A stretch of DNA of 64,000 bases, taken from contig NC_079881.1 of NCBI RefSeq assembly GCF_029227915.1, forward strand, positions 24,033,501 to 24,097,500, in the 5' to 3' direction. The stretch's first letter is position 1; each line of letters begins with the position of its first letter. Below the pieces are notes generated by a model. The model made no database searches. It was given only the letters and a program-made list of their open reading frames with translations, and had not been told where the DNA came from. Positions 1 to 14,752 of the stretch are shown in pieces. The position numbers and the translations under genes are program-made. The stretch is from Hydractinia symbiolongicarpus (lineage: Eukaryota; Cnidaria; Hydrozoa; Anthoathecata; Hydractiniidae).

Positions 1-3000
1 CGGTGTCAATCCGTTTGAGTTACAACGGTTGCGTCACATTCTCGCACCAACATGTATTTAGTGATTTTCTTACGACATTACTAAGTTGTATTGCTTTTAA
101 CAGTGAAACGATAGACTGTGGGAATTAATTCAAAAGATTCTGGACTGTGACCTTATAAATGTGATAAATGAGTCAATTGGTCTCCAAGGAATAACATTCT
201 TCTTAATTTGACATGATTGCTGGAATTTAGCGATTACATTAGACTCTGTGGTGGCGTTCCATTTAAAAATTTAGATAAAAAAGTCAATTCTTCTGTGGGA
301 GCAATCCTAGCCGTTATGGCGCTGAAGAAATAGAGACAGTTTCAAAAGCTACATTTCAAGGACTTTCCAACGGTATCAGTCCATTTGAGTTACAACGGTT
401 GCGTCACATATTCGTACCAACATGTATTTAGCGATATTTTTTCGCTATTACCAGGTTGCATCGCTTTTAACAGTGAAACAATTGACTGTGGGACTTAATT
501 GAACTGATTTTGGACTGGGACCTGATGAATGTGAAAGTGAGACAATTTGACTTCAAGAAATAACATTCTTCTTAAATTGACATGATTGCTGAAATTCAGC
601 GATTACACTGGGCGATGTGGTAGCGCTTCATTTAAAAATTAAGATAAAAAATTCAGCTTATACTGTGGGACCAAACCTAGCCGTTAGCCCCCACTGAAGA
701 AATAGAGACGGTTTCGAAAACTACATTTCATTAATTTTTTGGCGGTATCAATCCGTTTGAGTTACAACGGTTGTGTCACATATTCGTACCAACCTGCATT
801 TAGTGACATTTTTCCGATATTACTAAGTCATTTCACTTTTAACAATGAAATGATCAACTGTGGGAATTAATTGAACTAACATTGGCCTGTGACCTTATAA
901 ATGTGATAAGTGAGCCGACTGGACTCCAAGAATTAACATTCTTCTTACTTTGACATGATTGTTGAAACTCAGCGATAACACTGAGCGCTGTGGAAGCGCT
1001 TCATTTAAAAATTTAGATAAATAAGTCATTTTTACTGTGGGACCAATCCTAGCCGTTAGTGCGCGCTGAAGATATAGAGACAGTTTTAAAAACTCCATTT
1101 CATTGACTTTCTAACGGTGTCAATCCGTTTGAGTTACAACGGTTGCGTCACATACTCGTACCAACATGTATTTAGTGATTTTCTTCCGATATTACTAAGT
1201 TGTAGCGCTTTTAACAGTGAAACGATTGACTGTGGGACTTAATTGAACTGACTCTGGACTGTGAGCTTATAAATGTGACAAACGAGCCAATTGGTCTTCA
1301 AGAAATAACATTCTTCCTAATTTGACATGATTGCTGGAATTCAGCGATTTTATTAGGCTCTGTGGTAGCGCTTTATTTAAAAATTCAGATAAATAAGTCT
1401 TTTTTTACTGTGGGACCAATCCTAGCCGTTAGCGCGCGCTGAAGATATAGAGACAGTTTCAAAAACTCCATTTCATTGACTTTCTAACGGTGTCAATCCG
1501 TTTGAGTTACAACGGTTGTGTCACATCTTCGTCCCCACATGTATTTAGCGATAGTATTCGGATATTACTAGGTTGCATCGCTTTTAACAGTGAAACGTTT
1601 GACTGTGGGACGTAATTGAACTGATTTTGGTCTTTGACCTTATAAATGTGATGAATGAGCCAGTTTGGCTACAAGAAGTAACATTCTTCTTAACTTGACA
1701 TCATTGCTGGAACTCAGCGATTGCACTGGGCGCTGTGGTAGCGCTTTATTTAAAAATTAAGATAAATTAGTCATTTTTTACTGTGGGACCAATCCCAGCC
1801 GTTAGTTCGCGCTGAAGAAATAGAGACAGTTTCGAAAACTACATTTCATTAATTTTTTGGCGGTATCAATCCGTTTGAGTTACAACGGCTGCGTCACATA
1901 TTCGTACCAACATGCATTTAGTGACATTTTTCCGATATAACTAAGTCATTTCACTTTTAACAATGAAATGATCAACTGTGGGACTTAATTGAACTAATAT
2001 TGGCATGTGACTTTATAAATGTGATAAGTGAGCCGCCTGGACTCCAAGAAATAACATTCTTCTTACTTTGACATGATTGTTGAAACTCAGCGATTACACT
2101 GAGCGCTGTGGAAGCGTTTCATTTAAAAATTTAGATAAATAAGTCATTTTTACTGTGGGACCAATCCTAGCCGTTAGCGCGCGCTGAAGATATAGAGACA
2201 ATTTCAAAAACTCCATTTCATTGACTTTCTAACGGTGTCAATCCGTTTGAGTTACAACGGTTGTGTCATATCTTCGTCCCCACATGTATTTAGCGATAGT
2301 ATTCGGATATTACTAGGTTGCATCGCTTTTAACAGTGAAACGTTTGAGTGTGGGACTTAATTGAACTGATTTTGGACTTTGACCTTATAAATGTGATGAA
2401 TGAGCCAGTTTGGCTACAAGAAGTAACATTCTTCTTAACTTGACATCATTGCTGGAACTCAGCGATTGCACTGGGCGCTGTGGTAGCGCTTTATTTAAAA
2501 ATTAAGATAAATTAGTCATTTTTTACTGTGGGACTAATCCCAGCCGTTAGTTCGCGCTGAAGAAATAGAGACAGTTTCGAAAACTACATGTCATTAATTT
2601 TTTGGCGGCATCAATCCGTTTGAGTTACAACGGTTGCGTCACATGTTCGTACCAACATTCATTTAGTGACATTTTTCCGATATAACTAAGTCATTTCACT
2701 TTTAACAATGAAATGATCAACTGTGGGAATTAATTGAACTAACATTGGCCTGTGACCTTATAAATGTGATAAGTGAGCCGACTGGACTCCAAGAAATAAC
2801 ATTCTTCTTACTTTGACATGATTGTTGAAACTCAGCGATTACACTGAGCGCTGTGGAAGCGTTTCATTTAAAAATTTAGATAAATAAGTCATTTTTACTG
2901 TGGGAGCAATCCTAGCCGTTAGCGCGCGCTGAAGATATAGAGACAATTTCAAAAACTCCATTTCATTGACTTTCTAACGGTGTCAATCCGTTTGAGTTAC

Positions 3001-5300
3001 AACGGTTGTGTCATATCTTCGTCCCCACATGTATTTAGCGATAGTATTCGGATATTACTAGGTTGCATCGCTTTTAACAGTGAAACGTTTGACTGTGGGA
3101 CTTAATTGAACTGATTTTGGATTTTGACCTTATAAATGTGATGAATGAGCCAGTTTGGCTACAAGAAGTAACATTCTTCTTAACTTGACATCATTGCTGG
3201 AACTCAGCGATTGCACTGGGCGCTGTGGTAGCGCTTTATTTAAAAATTAAGATAAATTAGTCATTTTTTTACTGTGGGACCAATCCCAGCCGTTAGTTCG
3301 CGCTGAAGAAATAGAGACAGTTTCGAAAACTACATGTCATTAATTTTTTGGCGGTGTTAATCCGTTTGAGTTACAACGGTTGCGTCACATATTCGTACCA
3401 ACACGCATTTAGTGACATTTTTCCGATATAACTAAGTCATTTCACTTTTAACAATGAAATGATCAACTGTGGGACTTAATTGAACTAATATTGGCCTGTG
3501 ACCTTATAAATGTGATAGGTGAGCCGACTGGACTCCAAGAAATAACATTCTTATTACTTTGACATGATTGTTGGAACTCAGCGATTACACTGGGCGCTGT
3601 GGAAGCGTTTCATTCAAAAATTAAGATAAATTAGTCATTTTTTACTGTGGGACCAATCCCAGCCGTTAGTTCGCGCTGAAGAAATAGAGACAGTTTCGAA
3701 AACTACATGTCATTAATTTTTTGGCGGCATCAATCCGTTTGAGTTACAACGGTTGCGTCACATGTTCGTACCAACATTCATTTAGTGACATTTTTCCGAT
3801 ATAACTAAGTCATTTCACTTTTAACAATGAAATGATCAACTGTGGGAATTAATTGAACTAATATTGGCATGTGACCTTATAAATGTGATAAGTGAACCGA
3901 CTGGAATCCAAGAAATAACATTCTTCTTACTTTGACATGATTGATGAAACTCGGCGATTACACTGAGCGCTGTGGAAGCGTTTCATTTAAAAATTTAGAT
4001 AAATAAGTCATTTTTACTGTGGGACCAATCCTAGCCGTTAGCGCGCGCTGAAGATATAGAGACAATTTCAAAAACTCCATTTCATTGACTTTCTAACGGT
4101 GTCAATCCGTTTGAGTTACAACGGTTGTGTCATATCTTCGTCCCCACATGTATTTAGCGATAGTATTCGGATATTACTAGGTTGCATCGCTTTTAACAGT
4201 GAAACGTTTGACTGTGGGACTTAATTGAACTGATTTTGGATTTTGACCTTATAAATGTGATGAATGAGCCAGTTTGGCTACAAGAAGTAACATTCTTCTT
4301 AACTTGACATCATTGCTGGAACTCAGCGATTGCACTGGGCGCTGTGGTAGCGCTTTATTTAAAAATTAAGATAAATTAGTCATTTTTTACTGTGGGACCA
4401 ATCCCAGCCGTTAGTTCGCGCTGAAGAAATAGAGACAGTTTCGAAAACTACATGTCATTAATTTTTTGGCGGTGTTAATCCGTTTGAGTTACAACGGTTG
4501 CGTCACATATTCGTACCAACATGCATTTAGTGACATTTTTCCGATATAACTAAGTCATTTCACTTTTAACAATGAAATGATCAACTGTGGGACTTAATTG
4601 AACTAATATTGGCCTGTGACCTTATAAATGGGATAGGTGAGCCGACTGGACTCCAAGAAATAACATTCTTATTACTTTGACATGATTGTTGGAACTCAGC
4701 GATTACACTGGGCGCTGTGGAAGCGTTTCATTCAAAAATTAAGATAAATTAGTCATTTTTTACTGTGGGACCAATCCCAGCCGTTAGTTCGCGCTGAAGA
4801 AATAGAGACAGTTTCGAAAACTAATTTTCATTGATTTTTTGGCGGTATCAATCCGTTTGAGTTACAACGGTTGCGTCACATATTCGTTCCAACATGCATT
4901 TAGTGACATTTTTCCGATATTACTAAGTCATTTCACTTTTAACTATGAAATGATCAACTGTGGGACTTAATTGAACTAATATTGGTCTGTCACCTTATAA
5001 ATGTGATAAGTGAGCCGACTGGACTTCAAGAAATAACATTCTTCTTACTTTGACATGATTGCTGGAACTCAGCGATTACACTGGGCGCTGTGGAAGCGTT
5101 TCTTTTAAAAATTTAGATAAATAAGTCATTTTTACTGTGGGACCAATCCTACCCGTTAGCGTGCGCTGAAGATATAGAGACAGTTTCAAAAACTCCATTT
5201 CATTGACTTTCTAACGGTGTCAATCCGTTTGAGTTACAACGGTTGCGTCACATACTCGTACCAACATGTATTTAGTGATTTTCTTCCGATATTACTAAGT

Positions 5301-8300
5301 TGTAGCGCTTTTAACAGTAAAACGATTGACTGTGGGACTTAATTGAACTGACTCTGGACTGTGAGCATATAAATGTGATAAACAAACAAATTGGTCTCCA
5401 AGAAATAACATTCTTCTTAATTTGACATGATTGCTGGAATTCAGCGATTATATTAGGCTCTGTGGTAGCGCTTTATTTAAAGATTTAGATAAATACGTCA
5501 TTTTTTACTGTGGGACCAATCCTAGCCGCTATCGCGCGCTGAAGAAATAGAGAAAATTTTAAAAACTATATCTCATTGACTTTCTAACGGTGTCAGTCCG
5601 TTTAAGTTACAACGGTTGCGTCACATATATGTACCAACATGTATTTAGCGATATTTTTCTGATTTTACTAGGTTGCATCGCTTTTAGCAGTGAAGCGATT
5701 GACTGTGGGACTTAGTTGAACTGATTCTGGATTGTTACCTTATAAATGCAATAAATGAGACAATTGGATTCCAAGGAAAAACATTGTTCTTAATTTGACA
5801 TGATTGCTGTAACTCAGGGATTATACTAGACGCTGTGGTAGCGCCTTATTAAAAATTTAGATAAGTAAGCCATTTTTTATTGTGGGACCAATCCTAGCCG
5901 TTATCGCGGTCTTAATCAATAGGAACACTTTAAAAAACTACATTTCATTGACTTTCTAACGGTATCAATACGTATGACCTACAACGCTTGCGTCACAAAT
6001 TCGTACCAACATGTATTTAGCAATATTTTTCTGATATTACTAGGTTGCATCACTTTTAACAGTGAAACGATTGACTCCGGGACTTAATTGAACTGATTCT
6101 GGACTGTGACGTTTTAAATGTGATAAATGAGCCAATTGGACTCCAAGGAATAACATTCTTTTGAATTTGACATGATTTCCGAAACTCAGCGATTACACTG
6201 GGCGCTGTGGCAGCGCTTCATTCAAAACTGTAGATAAATAAGTCATTTTTTACTGTAGGACCAATCCTAGCCGTTATCGTGGGATTAATCAATAGGAACA
6301 GTTTCACAAACTCCATTTCATTGACTCTCTAGCGGTATAATTCCGTTTGAGTTACAACGGTTGCGTCACATATTCCTACCAACATGTATTTAGCGATTAT
6401 TTTCTGATATTACTAGGTTGCATTGCTTTTAACAGTGAAACAATTGAATGAGGGACTTAATTGAGCTGATTTTGGACTGTGAACTGATAAATTTTATAAG
6501 TGAGACAATTGTACTCCTAGAAATAAAATTCTTCTTAATTTGACATAATTTCCGGAGCTCGGCGATTACACTGGGCGCTATGGCAGCGCTTCAATTAAAA
6601 CTGTAGATAAATAAGTCATATTTTATTGTGGGACCAATCCTAGCCGTTATCGCGCGCTGAAGAAATAGAGACAGATTCAAAAACTACATTTCAATGACTT
6701 TCTAACGCCATCAGTCCGTTTGAGTTACAACGGTTGCGTCACATATTCGTACCAACATGTATTTAGCGATATTTTTCCGCTATTACTAGGTTGCATCGCT
6801 TTTAAATGTGAAACGATTGACTGTGGGACTTAAATGCACTAACTTTGGACTGTGACCTGATAAATGTGATAAATGAGACAATTGGACTCCAAGAAATAAC
6901 ATTCTTCTTAATTTGACATGATTGCCGGAAATCAGCGATTACACTATGCGCTGTGGTAGCGCTTAATTTAAAAATTTAGATGAATAAGTCATTCTTTACT
7001 GTGGGACCAATACTAGCCGTTATCGCGTGCTGAAGAAAGACCGACAGTTTCAAAAAGTACATCTCAGTGACTTTCTAACGGTGTCAGTCCGTTTGAGTTA
7101 CAACAGTTGAGTCACATATTCGTACCAACCTGCATTTAGCGATAGTATTCGGATATTACTAGGTTGCATCGCTTTTAACAGTGAAAGGTTTGACTGTGGG
7201 ACTTAATTGAGCTGATTTTGGACTTTGACCTTATAAATGTGATGAACGAGCCAGTTTGGCTACAAGAAGTAACATTCTTCTTAACTTGACATCATTGCTG
7301 GAACTCAGCGATTGCACTGGGCGCTGTGGTAGCGCTTTATTTAAAAATTAAGATAAATTAGTCATTTTTTACTGTGGGACCAATCCCAGCCGTTAGTTCG
7401 CGCTGAAGAAATAGAGACAGTTTCGAAAACTACATTTCATTAATTTTTTGGCGGTATCAATCCGTTTGAGTTACAACGGTTGCGTCACATATTCGTACCA
7501 ACATGCATTTAGTGACATTTTTCCGATATAACTAAGTCATTTCACTTTTAACAATGAAATGATCAACTGTGGGACTTAATTGAACTAATATTGGCATGTG
7601 ACCTTATAAATGTGATAGGTGAACCGACTGGAATCCAAGAAATAACATTCTTCTTACTTTGACATGATTGATGAAACTCAGCGATTACACTGAGCGCTGT
7701 GTAAACGTTTCATTTAAAAATTTAGATAAATAAGTCATTTTTACTGTGGGACCAATCCTAGCCGTTAGCGCGCGCTGAAGATATAGAGACAATTTCAAAA
7801 ACTCCATTTCATTGACTTTCTAACGGTGTCAATCCGTTTGAGTTACAACGGTTGTGTCACATCTTCGTCCCCACATGTATTTAGCGATAGCATTCGGATA
7901 TTACTAGGTTGTAGCGCTTTTAACAGTAAAACGATTGACTGTGGGACTTAATTGAACTGACTCTGGACTGTGAGCATATAAATGTGATAAACAAACAAAT
8001 TGGTCTCCAAGAAATAACATTCTTCCTAATTTGACATGATTGCTGGAATTCAGCGATTATATTAGGCTCTGTGGTAGCGCTTTATTTAAAAATTTAGATA
8101 AATACGTCATTTTTTACTGTGGGACCAATCCTAGCCGCTATCGCGCGCTGAAGAAATAGAGAAAATTTTAAAAACTATATCTCATTGACTTTCTAACGGT
8201 GTCAGTCCGTTTAAGTTACAACAGTTGCGTCACATATACGTACCAACATGTATTTAGCGATATTTTTCTGATTTTACTAGGTTGCATCGCTTTTAGCAGT

Positions 8301-10518
8301 GAAGCGATTGACTGTGGGACTTAGCTGAACTGATTCTGGATTGTTACCTTATAAATGCAATAAATGAGACAATTGGATTCCAAGGAAAAACATTGTTCTT
8401 AATTTGACATGATTGCTGTAACTCAGGGATTATACTAGACGCTGTGGTAGCGCATTATTAAAAATTTAGATAAGTAAGCCATTTTTTATTGTGGGACCAA
8501 TCCTAGCCGTTATCGCGGGCTTAATCAATAGGAACAGTTTAAAAAACTACATTTCATTGACTTTCTAACGGTATCAATACGTATGACCTACAACGCTTGC
8601 GTCACAAATTCGTACCAACATGTATTTAGCAATATTTTTCTGATATTACTAGGTTGCATCACTTTTAACACTGAAACGATTGACTCCGGGACTTAATTGA
8701 ACTGATTCTGGACTGTGACGTTTTAAATGTGATAAATGAGCCAATTGGACTCCAAGGAATTACATTCTTTTGAATTTGACATGATTTCCGAAACTCAGCG
8801 ATTACACTGGGCGCTGTGGCAGCGCTTCATTTAAAACTGTAGATAAATAAGTCATTTTTTACTGTAGGACCAATCCTAGCCGTTATCGTGGGATTAATCA
8901 ATAGGAACAGTTTCACAAACTCCATTTCATTGACTCTCTAGCGGTATAATTCCGTTTGAGTTACAACGGTTGCGTCACATATTCCTACCAACATGTATTT
9001 AACGATTATTTTCTGATATTACTAGGTTGCATTGCTTTTAACAGTGAAACAATTGAATGAGGGACTTAATTGAGCTGATTTTGGACTGTGAACTTATAAA
9101 TTTTATAAGTGAGACAATTGTACTCCTAGAAATAAAATTCTTCTTAATTTGACATAATTTCCGGAACTCGGCGATTACACTGGGCGCTATGGCAGCGCTT
9201 CATTTAAAACTGTAGATAAATAAGTCATATTTTATTGTGGGACCAATCCTAGCCGTTATCGCGCGCTGAAGAAATAGAGACAGTTTCAAAAACTACATTT
9301 CAATGACTTTCTAACGCCATCAGTCCGTTTGAGTTACAACGGTTGCGTCACATATTCGTACCAACATGTATTTAGCGATATTTTTCCGCTATTACTAGGT
9401 TGCATCGCTTTTAAATGTGAAACGATTGACTGTGGGACTTAAATGCACTAACTTTGGACTGTGACCTGATAAATGTGATAAATGAGACAATTGGACTCCA
9501 AGAAAAAACATTCTTCTTAATTTGACATGATTGCCGGAAATCAGCGATTACACTGGGCGCTGTGGTAGCGCTTAATTTAAAAATTTAGATGAATAAGTCA
9601 TTCTTTACTGTGGGACCAATACTAGCCGTTATCGCGTGCTGAAGAAAGACCGACAGTTTCAAAAAGTACATCTCAGTGACTTTCTAACGGTGTCAGTCCG
9701 TTTGAGTTACAACAGTTGAGTCACATATTCGTACCAACCTGCATTTAGCGATAGTATTCGGATATTACTAGGTTGCATCGCTTTTAACAGTGAAAGGTTT
9801 GACTGTGGGACTTAATTGAGCTGATTTTGGACTTTGACCTTATAAATGTGATGAACGAGCCAGTTTGGCTACAAGAAGTAACATTCTTCTTAACTTGACA
9901 TCATTGCTGGAACTCAGCGATTGCACTGGGCGCTGTGGTAGCGCTTTATTTAAAAATTAAGATAAATTAGTCATTTTTTACTGTGGGACCAATCCCAGCC
10001 GTTAGTTCGCGCTGAAGAAATAGAGACAGTTTCGAAAACTACATTTCATTAATTTTTTGGCGGTATCAATCCGTTTGAGTTACAACGGTTGCGTCACATA
10101 TTCGTACCAACATGCATTTAGTGACATTTTTCCGATATAACTAAGTCATTTCACTTTTAACAATGAAATGATCAACTGTGGGACTTAATTGAACTAATAT
10201 TGGCATGTGACCTTATAAATGTGATAGGTGAACCGACTGGAATCCAAGAAATAACATTCTTCTTACTTTGACATGATTGATGAAACTCAGCGATTACACT
10301 GAGCGCTGTGTAAACGTTTCATTTAAAAATTTAGATAAATAAGTCATTTTTACTGTGGGACCAATCCTAGCCGTTAGCGCGCGCTGAAGATATAGAGACA
10401 ATTTCAAAAACTCCATTTCATTGACTTTCTAACGGTGTCAATCCGTTTGAGTTACAACGGTTGTGTCACATCTTCGTCCCCACATGTATTTAGCGATAGC
10501 ATTCGGATATTACTAGGT
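5301..10518. repeat. Tandem duplication of a 7-monomer higher-order unit (2 x 2609 bp)
   Basis: The segment 5301-7909 is repeated at 7910-10518 with only scattered differences. Private markers such as GAGCATATAAATG (others read GAGCTTATAAATG) and the CAACAGTTGAG monomer recur at exactly 2609-bp spacing (5301 to 7910; 7081 to 9690). The middle junction is a hybrid monomer: it reads as one subtype up to TTACTAGGT and as another from TGTAGCG onward, whereas the outer junctions are pure subtypes. This is the footprint of one unequal exchange. Confidence 0.85.
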
Positions 10519-13500
10519 TGCATCGCTTTTAACAGTGAAACGTTTGACTGTGGGACTTAATTGAACTGATTTTGGACTTTGACCTTATAAATGTGATGAA
10601 CGAGCCAGTTTGGCTACAAGAAGTAACATTCTTCTTAACTTGACATCATTGCTGGAACTCAGCGATTGCACTGGGCGCTGTGGTAGCGCTTTTTTTAAAA
10701 ATTAAGATAAATTAGTCATTTTTTACTGTGGGACCAATCCCAGCCGTTAGTTCGCGCTGAAGAAATAGAGACAGTTTCCAAAACTACATGTCATTAATTT
10801 TTTGGCGGTATCAATCCGTTTGAGTTACAACGGTTGCGTCACATATTCGTACCAACATGCATTTAGTGACATTTTTCCGATATAACTAAGTCATTTCACT
10901 TTTAACAATGAAATGATTAACTGTGGGACTTAATTGAACTAATATTGGCCTGTGACCTTATAAATGTGATAGGTGAGCCGACTGGACTCCAAGAAATAAC
11001 ATTCTTATTACTTTGACATGATTGCTGGAACTCAGCGATTACACTGGGCGCTGTGGAAGCGTTTCATTCAAAAATTAACATAAATTAGTCATTTTTTACT
11101 GTGGGACCAATCCCAGCCGTTAGTTCGCGCTGAAGAAATAGAGACAGTTTCGAAAACTAATTTTCATTGATTTTTTGGCGGTATCAATCCGTTTGAGTTA
11201 CAACCGTTGCGTCACATATTCGTTCCAACATGCATTTAGTGACATTTTTCCGATATTACTAAGTCATTTCACTTTTAACAATGAAATGATCAACTGTGGG
11301 ACTTAATTGAACTAATATTGGTCTGTCACCTTATAAATGTGATAAGTGAGCCGACTGGACTCCAAGAAATAACATTCTTCTTACTTTGACATGATTGCTG
11401 GAACTCAGCAATTACACTGGGCGCTGTGGAAGCGTTTCATTTAAAAATTTAGATAAATAAGTCATTTTTACTGTGGGACCAATCCTACCCGTTAGCGTGC
11501 GCTGAAGATATAGAGACAGTTTCAAAAACTCCATTTCATTGACTTTCTAACGGTGTCAATCCCTTTGAGTTACAACGGTTGCGTCACATACTCGTACCAA
11601 CATGTATTTAGAGATTTTCTTCCGATATTACTAAGTTGTAGCGCTTTTAACAGTAAAACGATTGACTGTGGGACTTAATTGAACTGACTCTGGACTGTGA
11701 GCTTATAAATGTGATAAACAAACCAATTGGTCTCCAAGAAATAACATTCTTCTTAATTTGACATGATTGCTGGAATTCAGCGATTATATTAGGCTCTGTG
11801 GTAGCGCTTTATTTAAAAAATTAGATAAATACGTCATTTTTTACTGTGGGACCAATCCTAGCCGCTATCGCGCGCTGAAGAAATAGAGAAAATTTTAAAA
11901 ACTACATCTCATTGACTTTCTAACGGTGTCAGTCCGTTTAAGTTACAACGGTTGTGTCACATATACGTACCAACATGTATTTAGCGATATTTTTCTGATT
12001 TTACTAGGTTGCATCGCTTTTAGCAGTGAAGCGATTGACTGTGGGACTTAGTTGAACTGATTCTGGACTGTTACCTTATAAATGCAATAAATGAGACAAA
12101 TGGATTCCAAGGAAAAATATTGTTCTTAATTTGACATGATTGCTGTAACTCAGGGATTATACTAGACGCTGTGGTAGCGCATTATTTAAAAATTTAGATA
12201 AGTAAGCCATTTTTTATTGTGGGACCAATCCTAGCCGTTATCACGGGCTTAATCAATAGGAACAGTTTAAAAAACTACATTTCATTGACTTTCTAACGGT
12301 ATCAATACGTATGACCTACAACGCTTGCGTCACAAATTCGTACCAACATGTATTTAGCAATATTTTTCTGATATTACTAGGTTGCATCACTTTTAACAGT
12401 GAAACGATTGACTCCGGGACTTAATTGAACTGATTCTGGACTGTGACGTTTTAAATGTGATAAATGAGCCAATTGGACACCAAGGAATAACATTCTTTTG
12501 AACTTGACATGATTTCCGAAACTCAGCGATTACACTAGGCGCTGTGGCAGCGCTTCATTTAAAACTGTAGATAAATAAGTCACTTTTTACTGTAGGACCA
12601 ATCCTAGCCGTTATCGTGGGATTAATCAATAGGAACAGTTTCACAAACTCCATTTCATTGACTCTCTAGCGGTATAATTCCGTTTGAGTTACAACGGTTG
12701 CGTCACATATTCGTACCAACATGTATTTAGCGATATTTTTCCGCTATTACTAGGTTGCATCGCTTTTGACTGTGAAACGATTGACTGTGGGACTTAAATG
12801 CACTAACTTTGGACTGTGACCTGATAAATGTGATAAATGAGACAATTGGACTCCAAGAAATAACATTCTTCTTAATTGGACATGATTGCCGGAACTCAGC
12901 GATTACACTGGGCGCTGTGGTAGCGCTTAATTTAAAAATTTAGATGAATAAGTCATTCTTTACTGTGGGACCAATACTAGCCGTTATCGCGTGCTGAAGA
13001 AAGACCGACAGTTTCAAAAAGTACATCTCAGTGACTTTCTAACGGTGTCAGTCCGTTTGAGTTACAACAGTTGAGTCACATATTCGTACCAACCTGCATT
13101 TAGCGATAGTATTCGGATATTACTAGGTTGCATCGCTTTTAACAGTGAAACGTTTGACTGTGGGACTTAATTGAGCTGATTTTGGACTTTGACCTTATAA
13201 ATGTGATGAACGAGCCAGTTTGGCTACAAGAAGTAACATTCTTCTTAACTTGACATCATTGCTGGAACTCAGCGATTGCACTGGGCGCTGTGGTAGCGCT
13301 TTATTTAAAAATTAAGATAAATTAGTCATTTTTTACTGTGGGACCAATCCCAGCCGTTAGTTCGCGCTGAAGAAATAGAGACAGTTTCGAAAACTACATT
13401 TCATTAATTTTTTGGCGGTATCAATCCGTTTGATTTACAACGGTTGCGTCACATATTCCTACCAACATGCATTTAGTGACATTTTTCCGATATAACTAAG

Positions 13501-14512
13501 TCATTTCACTTTTAAAAATGAAATGATCAACTGTGGGACTTAATTGAACTAATATTGGCATGTGACCTTATAAATGTGATAAGTGAACCGACTGGAATCC
13601 AAGAAATAACATTCTTCTTACTTTGACATGATTGATGAAACTCGGCGATTACACTGAGCGCTGTGGAAGCGTTTCATTTAAAAATTTAGATAAATAAGTC
13701 ATTTTTACTGTGGGACCAATCCTAGCCGTTAGCGCGCGCTGAAGATATAGAGACAATTTCAAAAACTCCATTTCATTGACTTTCTAACGGTGTCAATCCG
13801 TTTGAGTTACAACGGTTGCGTCACATACTCGTACCAACATGTATTTAGTGATTTTCTTCCGATATTACTAAGTTGTAGCGCTTTTAACAGTAAAACGATT
13901 GACTGTGGGATTTAATTGAACTGACTCTGGACTGTGAGCTTATAAATGTGATAAACAAACCAATTGGTCTCCAAGAAATAACATTCTTCTTAATTTGACA
14001 TGATTGCTGGAATTCAGCGATTATATTAGGCTCTGTGGTAGCGCTTTATTTAAAAAATTAGATAAATACGTCATTTTTTACTGTGGGACCAATCCTAGCC
14101 GCTATCGCGCGCTGAAGAAATAGAGAAAATTTTAAAAACTACATCTCATTGACTTTCTAACGGTGTCAGTCCGTTTAAGTTACAACGGTTGTGTCACATA
14201 TACGTACCAACATGTATTTAGCGATATTTTTCTGATTTTACTAGGTTGCATCGCTTTTAGCAGTGAAGCGATTGACTGTGGGACTTAGTTGAACTGATTC
14301 TGGACTGTTACCTTATAAATGCAATAAATGAGACAAATGGATTCCAAGGAAAAACATTGTTCTTAATTTGACATGATTGCTGTAACTCAGGGATTATACT
14401 AGCCGCTGTGGTAGCGCCTTATTTAAAAATTTAGATAAGTAAGCCATTTTTTATTGTGGGACCAATCCTAGCCGTTATCGCGGGCTTAATCAATAGGAAC
14501 AGTTTAAAAAAC

Positions 14513-14518
14513 TACATT
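14513..14518. repeat. Target-site duplication TACATT, left copy
   Basis: The six bases directly before the AG end of the element are repeated directly after its TC end at 31641-31646. A satellite monomer has this hexamer once at this position, so one copy was made by insertion. Confidence 0.93.
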
Positions 14519-14752
14519 AGAGATAGGAAAATGCCGATCCTAGGACAGCGATTAATATATGTTGTACCATTCCACGTCAAATTATAGGCCATCCACGTCA
14601 AATCAACGATAGAAGAGTCTATAAAATCCGTTAGCACCTACGAATGTCCGGATCCGCCCCAACCCCCCAACCCCCGCCGTGTCCCCTCCCCATGGGTCCC
14701 TCCCCACCCTCATCTGTCGTGCCTTATAATTTATAGTGTTATGTGTGTCTAT
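14519..14752 (+). repeat. Polinton terminal inverted repeat, left
   Basis: Reads as the exact reverse complement of 31408-31640 from 14520 to 14752 (233 bp); the first A is the unpaired AG end base. Outer half: two short direct repeats of CCACGTCAAAT. Inner half: a C-rich stretch at 14656-14709. Identity ends after GTGTGTCTAT. The last 14 bp encode the end of the polymerase gene, whose stop is at 14739-14741. Confidence 0.96.

Larger units (their letters stand above)
1..14518. repeat. Satellite array, left block (about 372-bp monomers)
   Basis: About 39 head-to-tail copies of an AT-rich monomer. The anchor GAGTTACAACGG recurs at 17, 387, 759, 1131 and 1504, giving a period of 370-373 bp. Subtypes can be told apart by diagnostic blocks, for example TTCGTCCCCACATG, TTGTAGCGCTTTTAACAGTA, TACGTATGACCTACAACG and CAACAGTTGAGTCAC, and they are arranged in higher-order repeats. 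No coding region is credible here: the few ORFs above 60 codons are chance openings in the repeat. The block ends exactly at the Polinton target duplication. Confidence 0.97.

Noticed and set aside
895-1098. 67-codon ORF in the left satellite block
   Set aside because: Lies within one monomer, is not kept open in neighbouring monomers and has no recognisable features.
1-14518. CRISPR-like or tRNA-derived origin of the repeats
   Set aside because: Whole 372-bp monomers repeat without short repeat-spacer structure, and I saw no convincing tRNA or pol III box pair.
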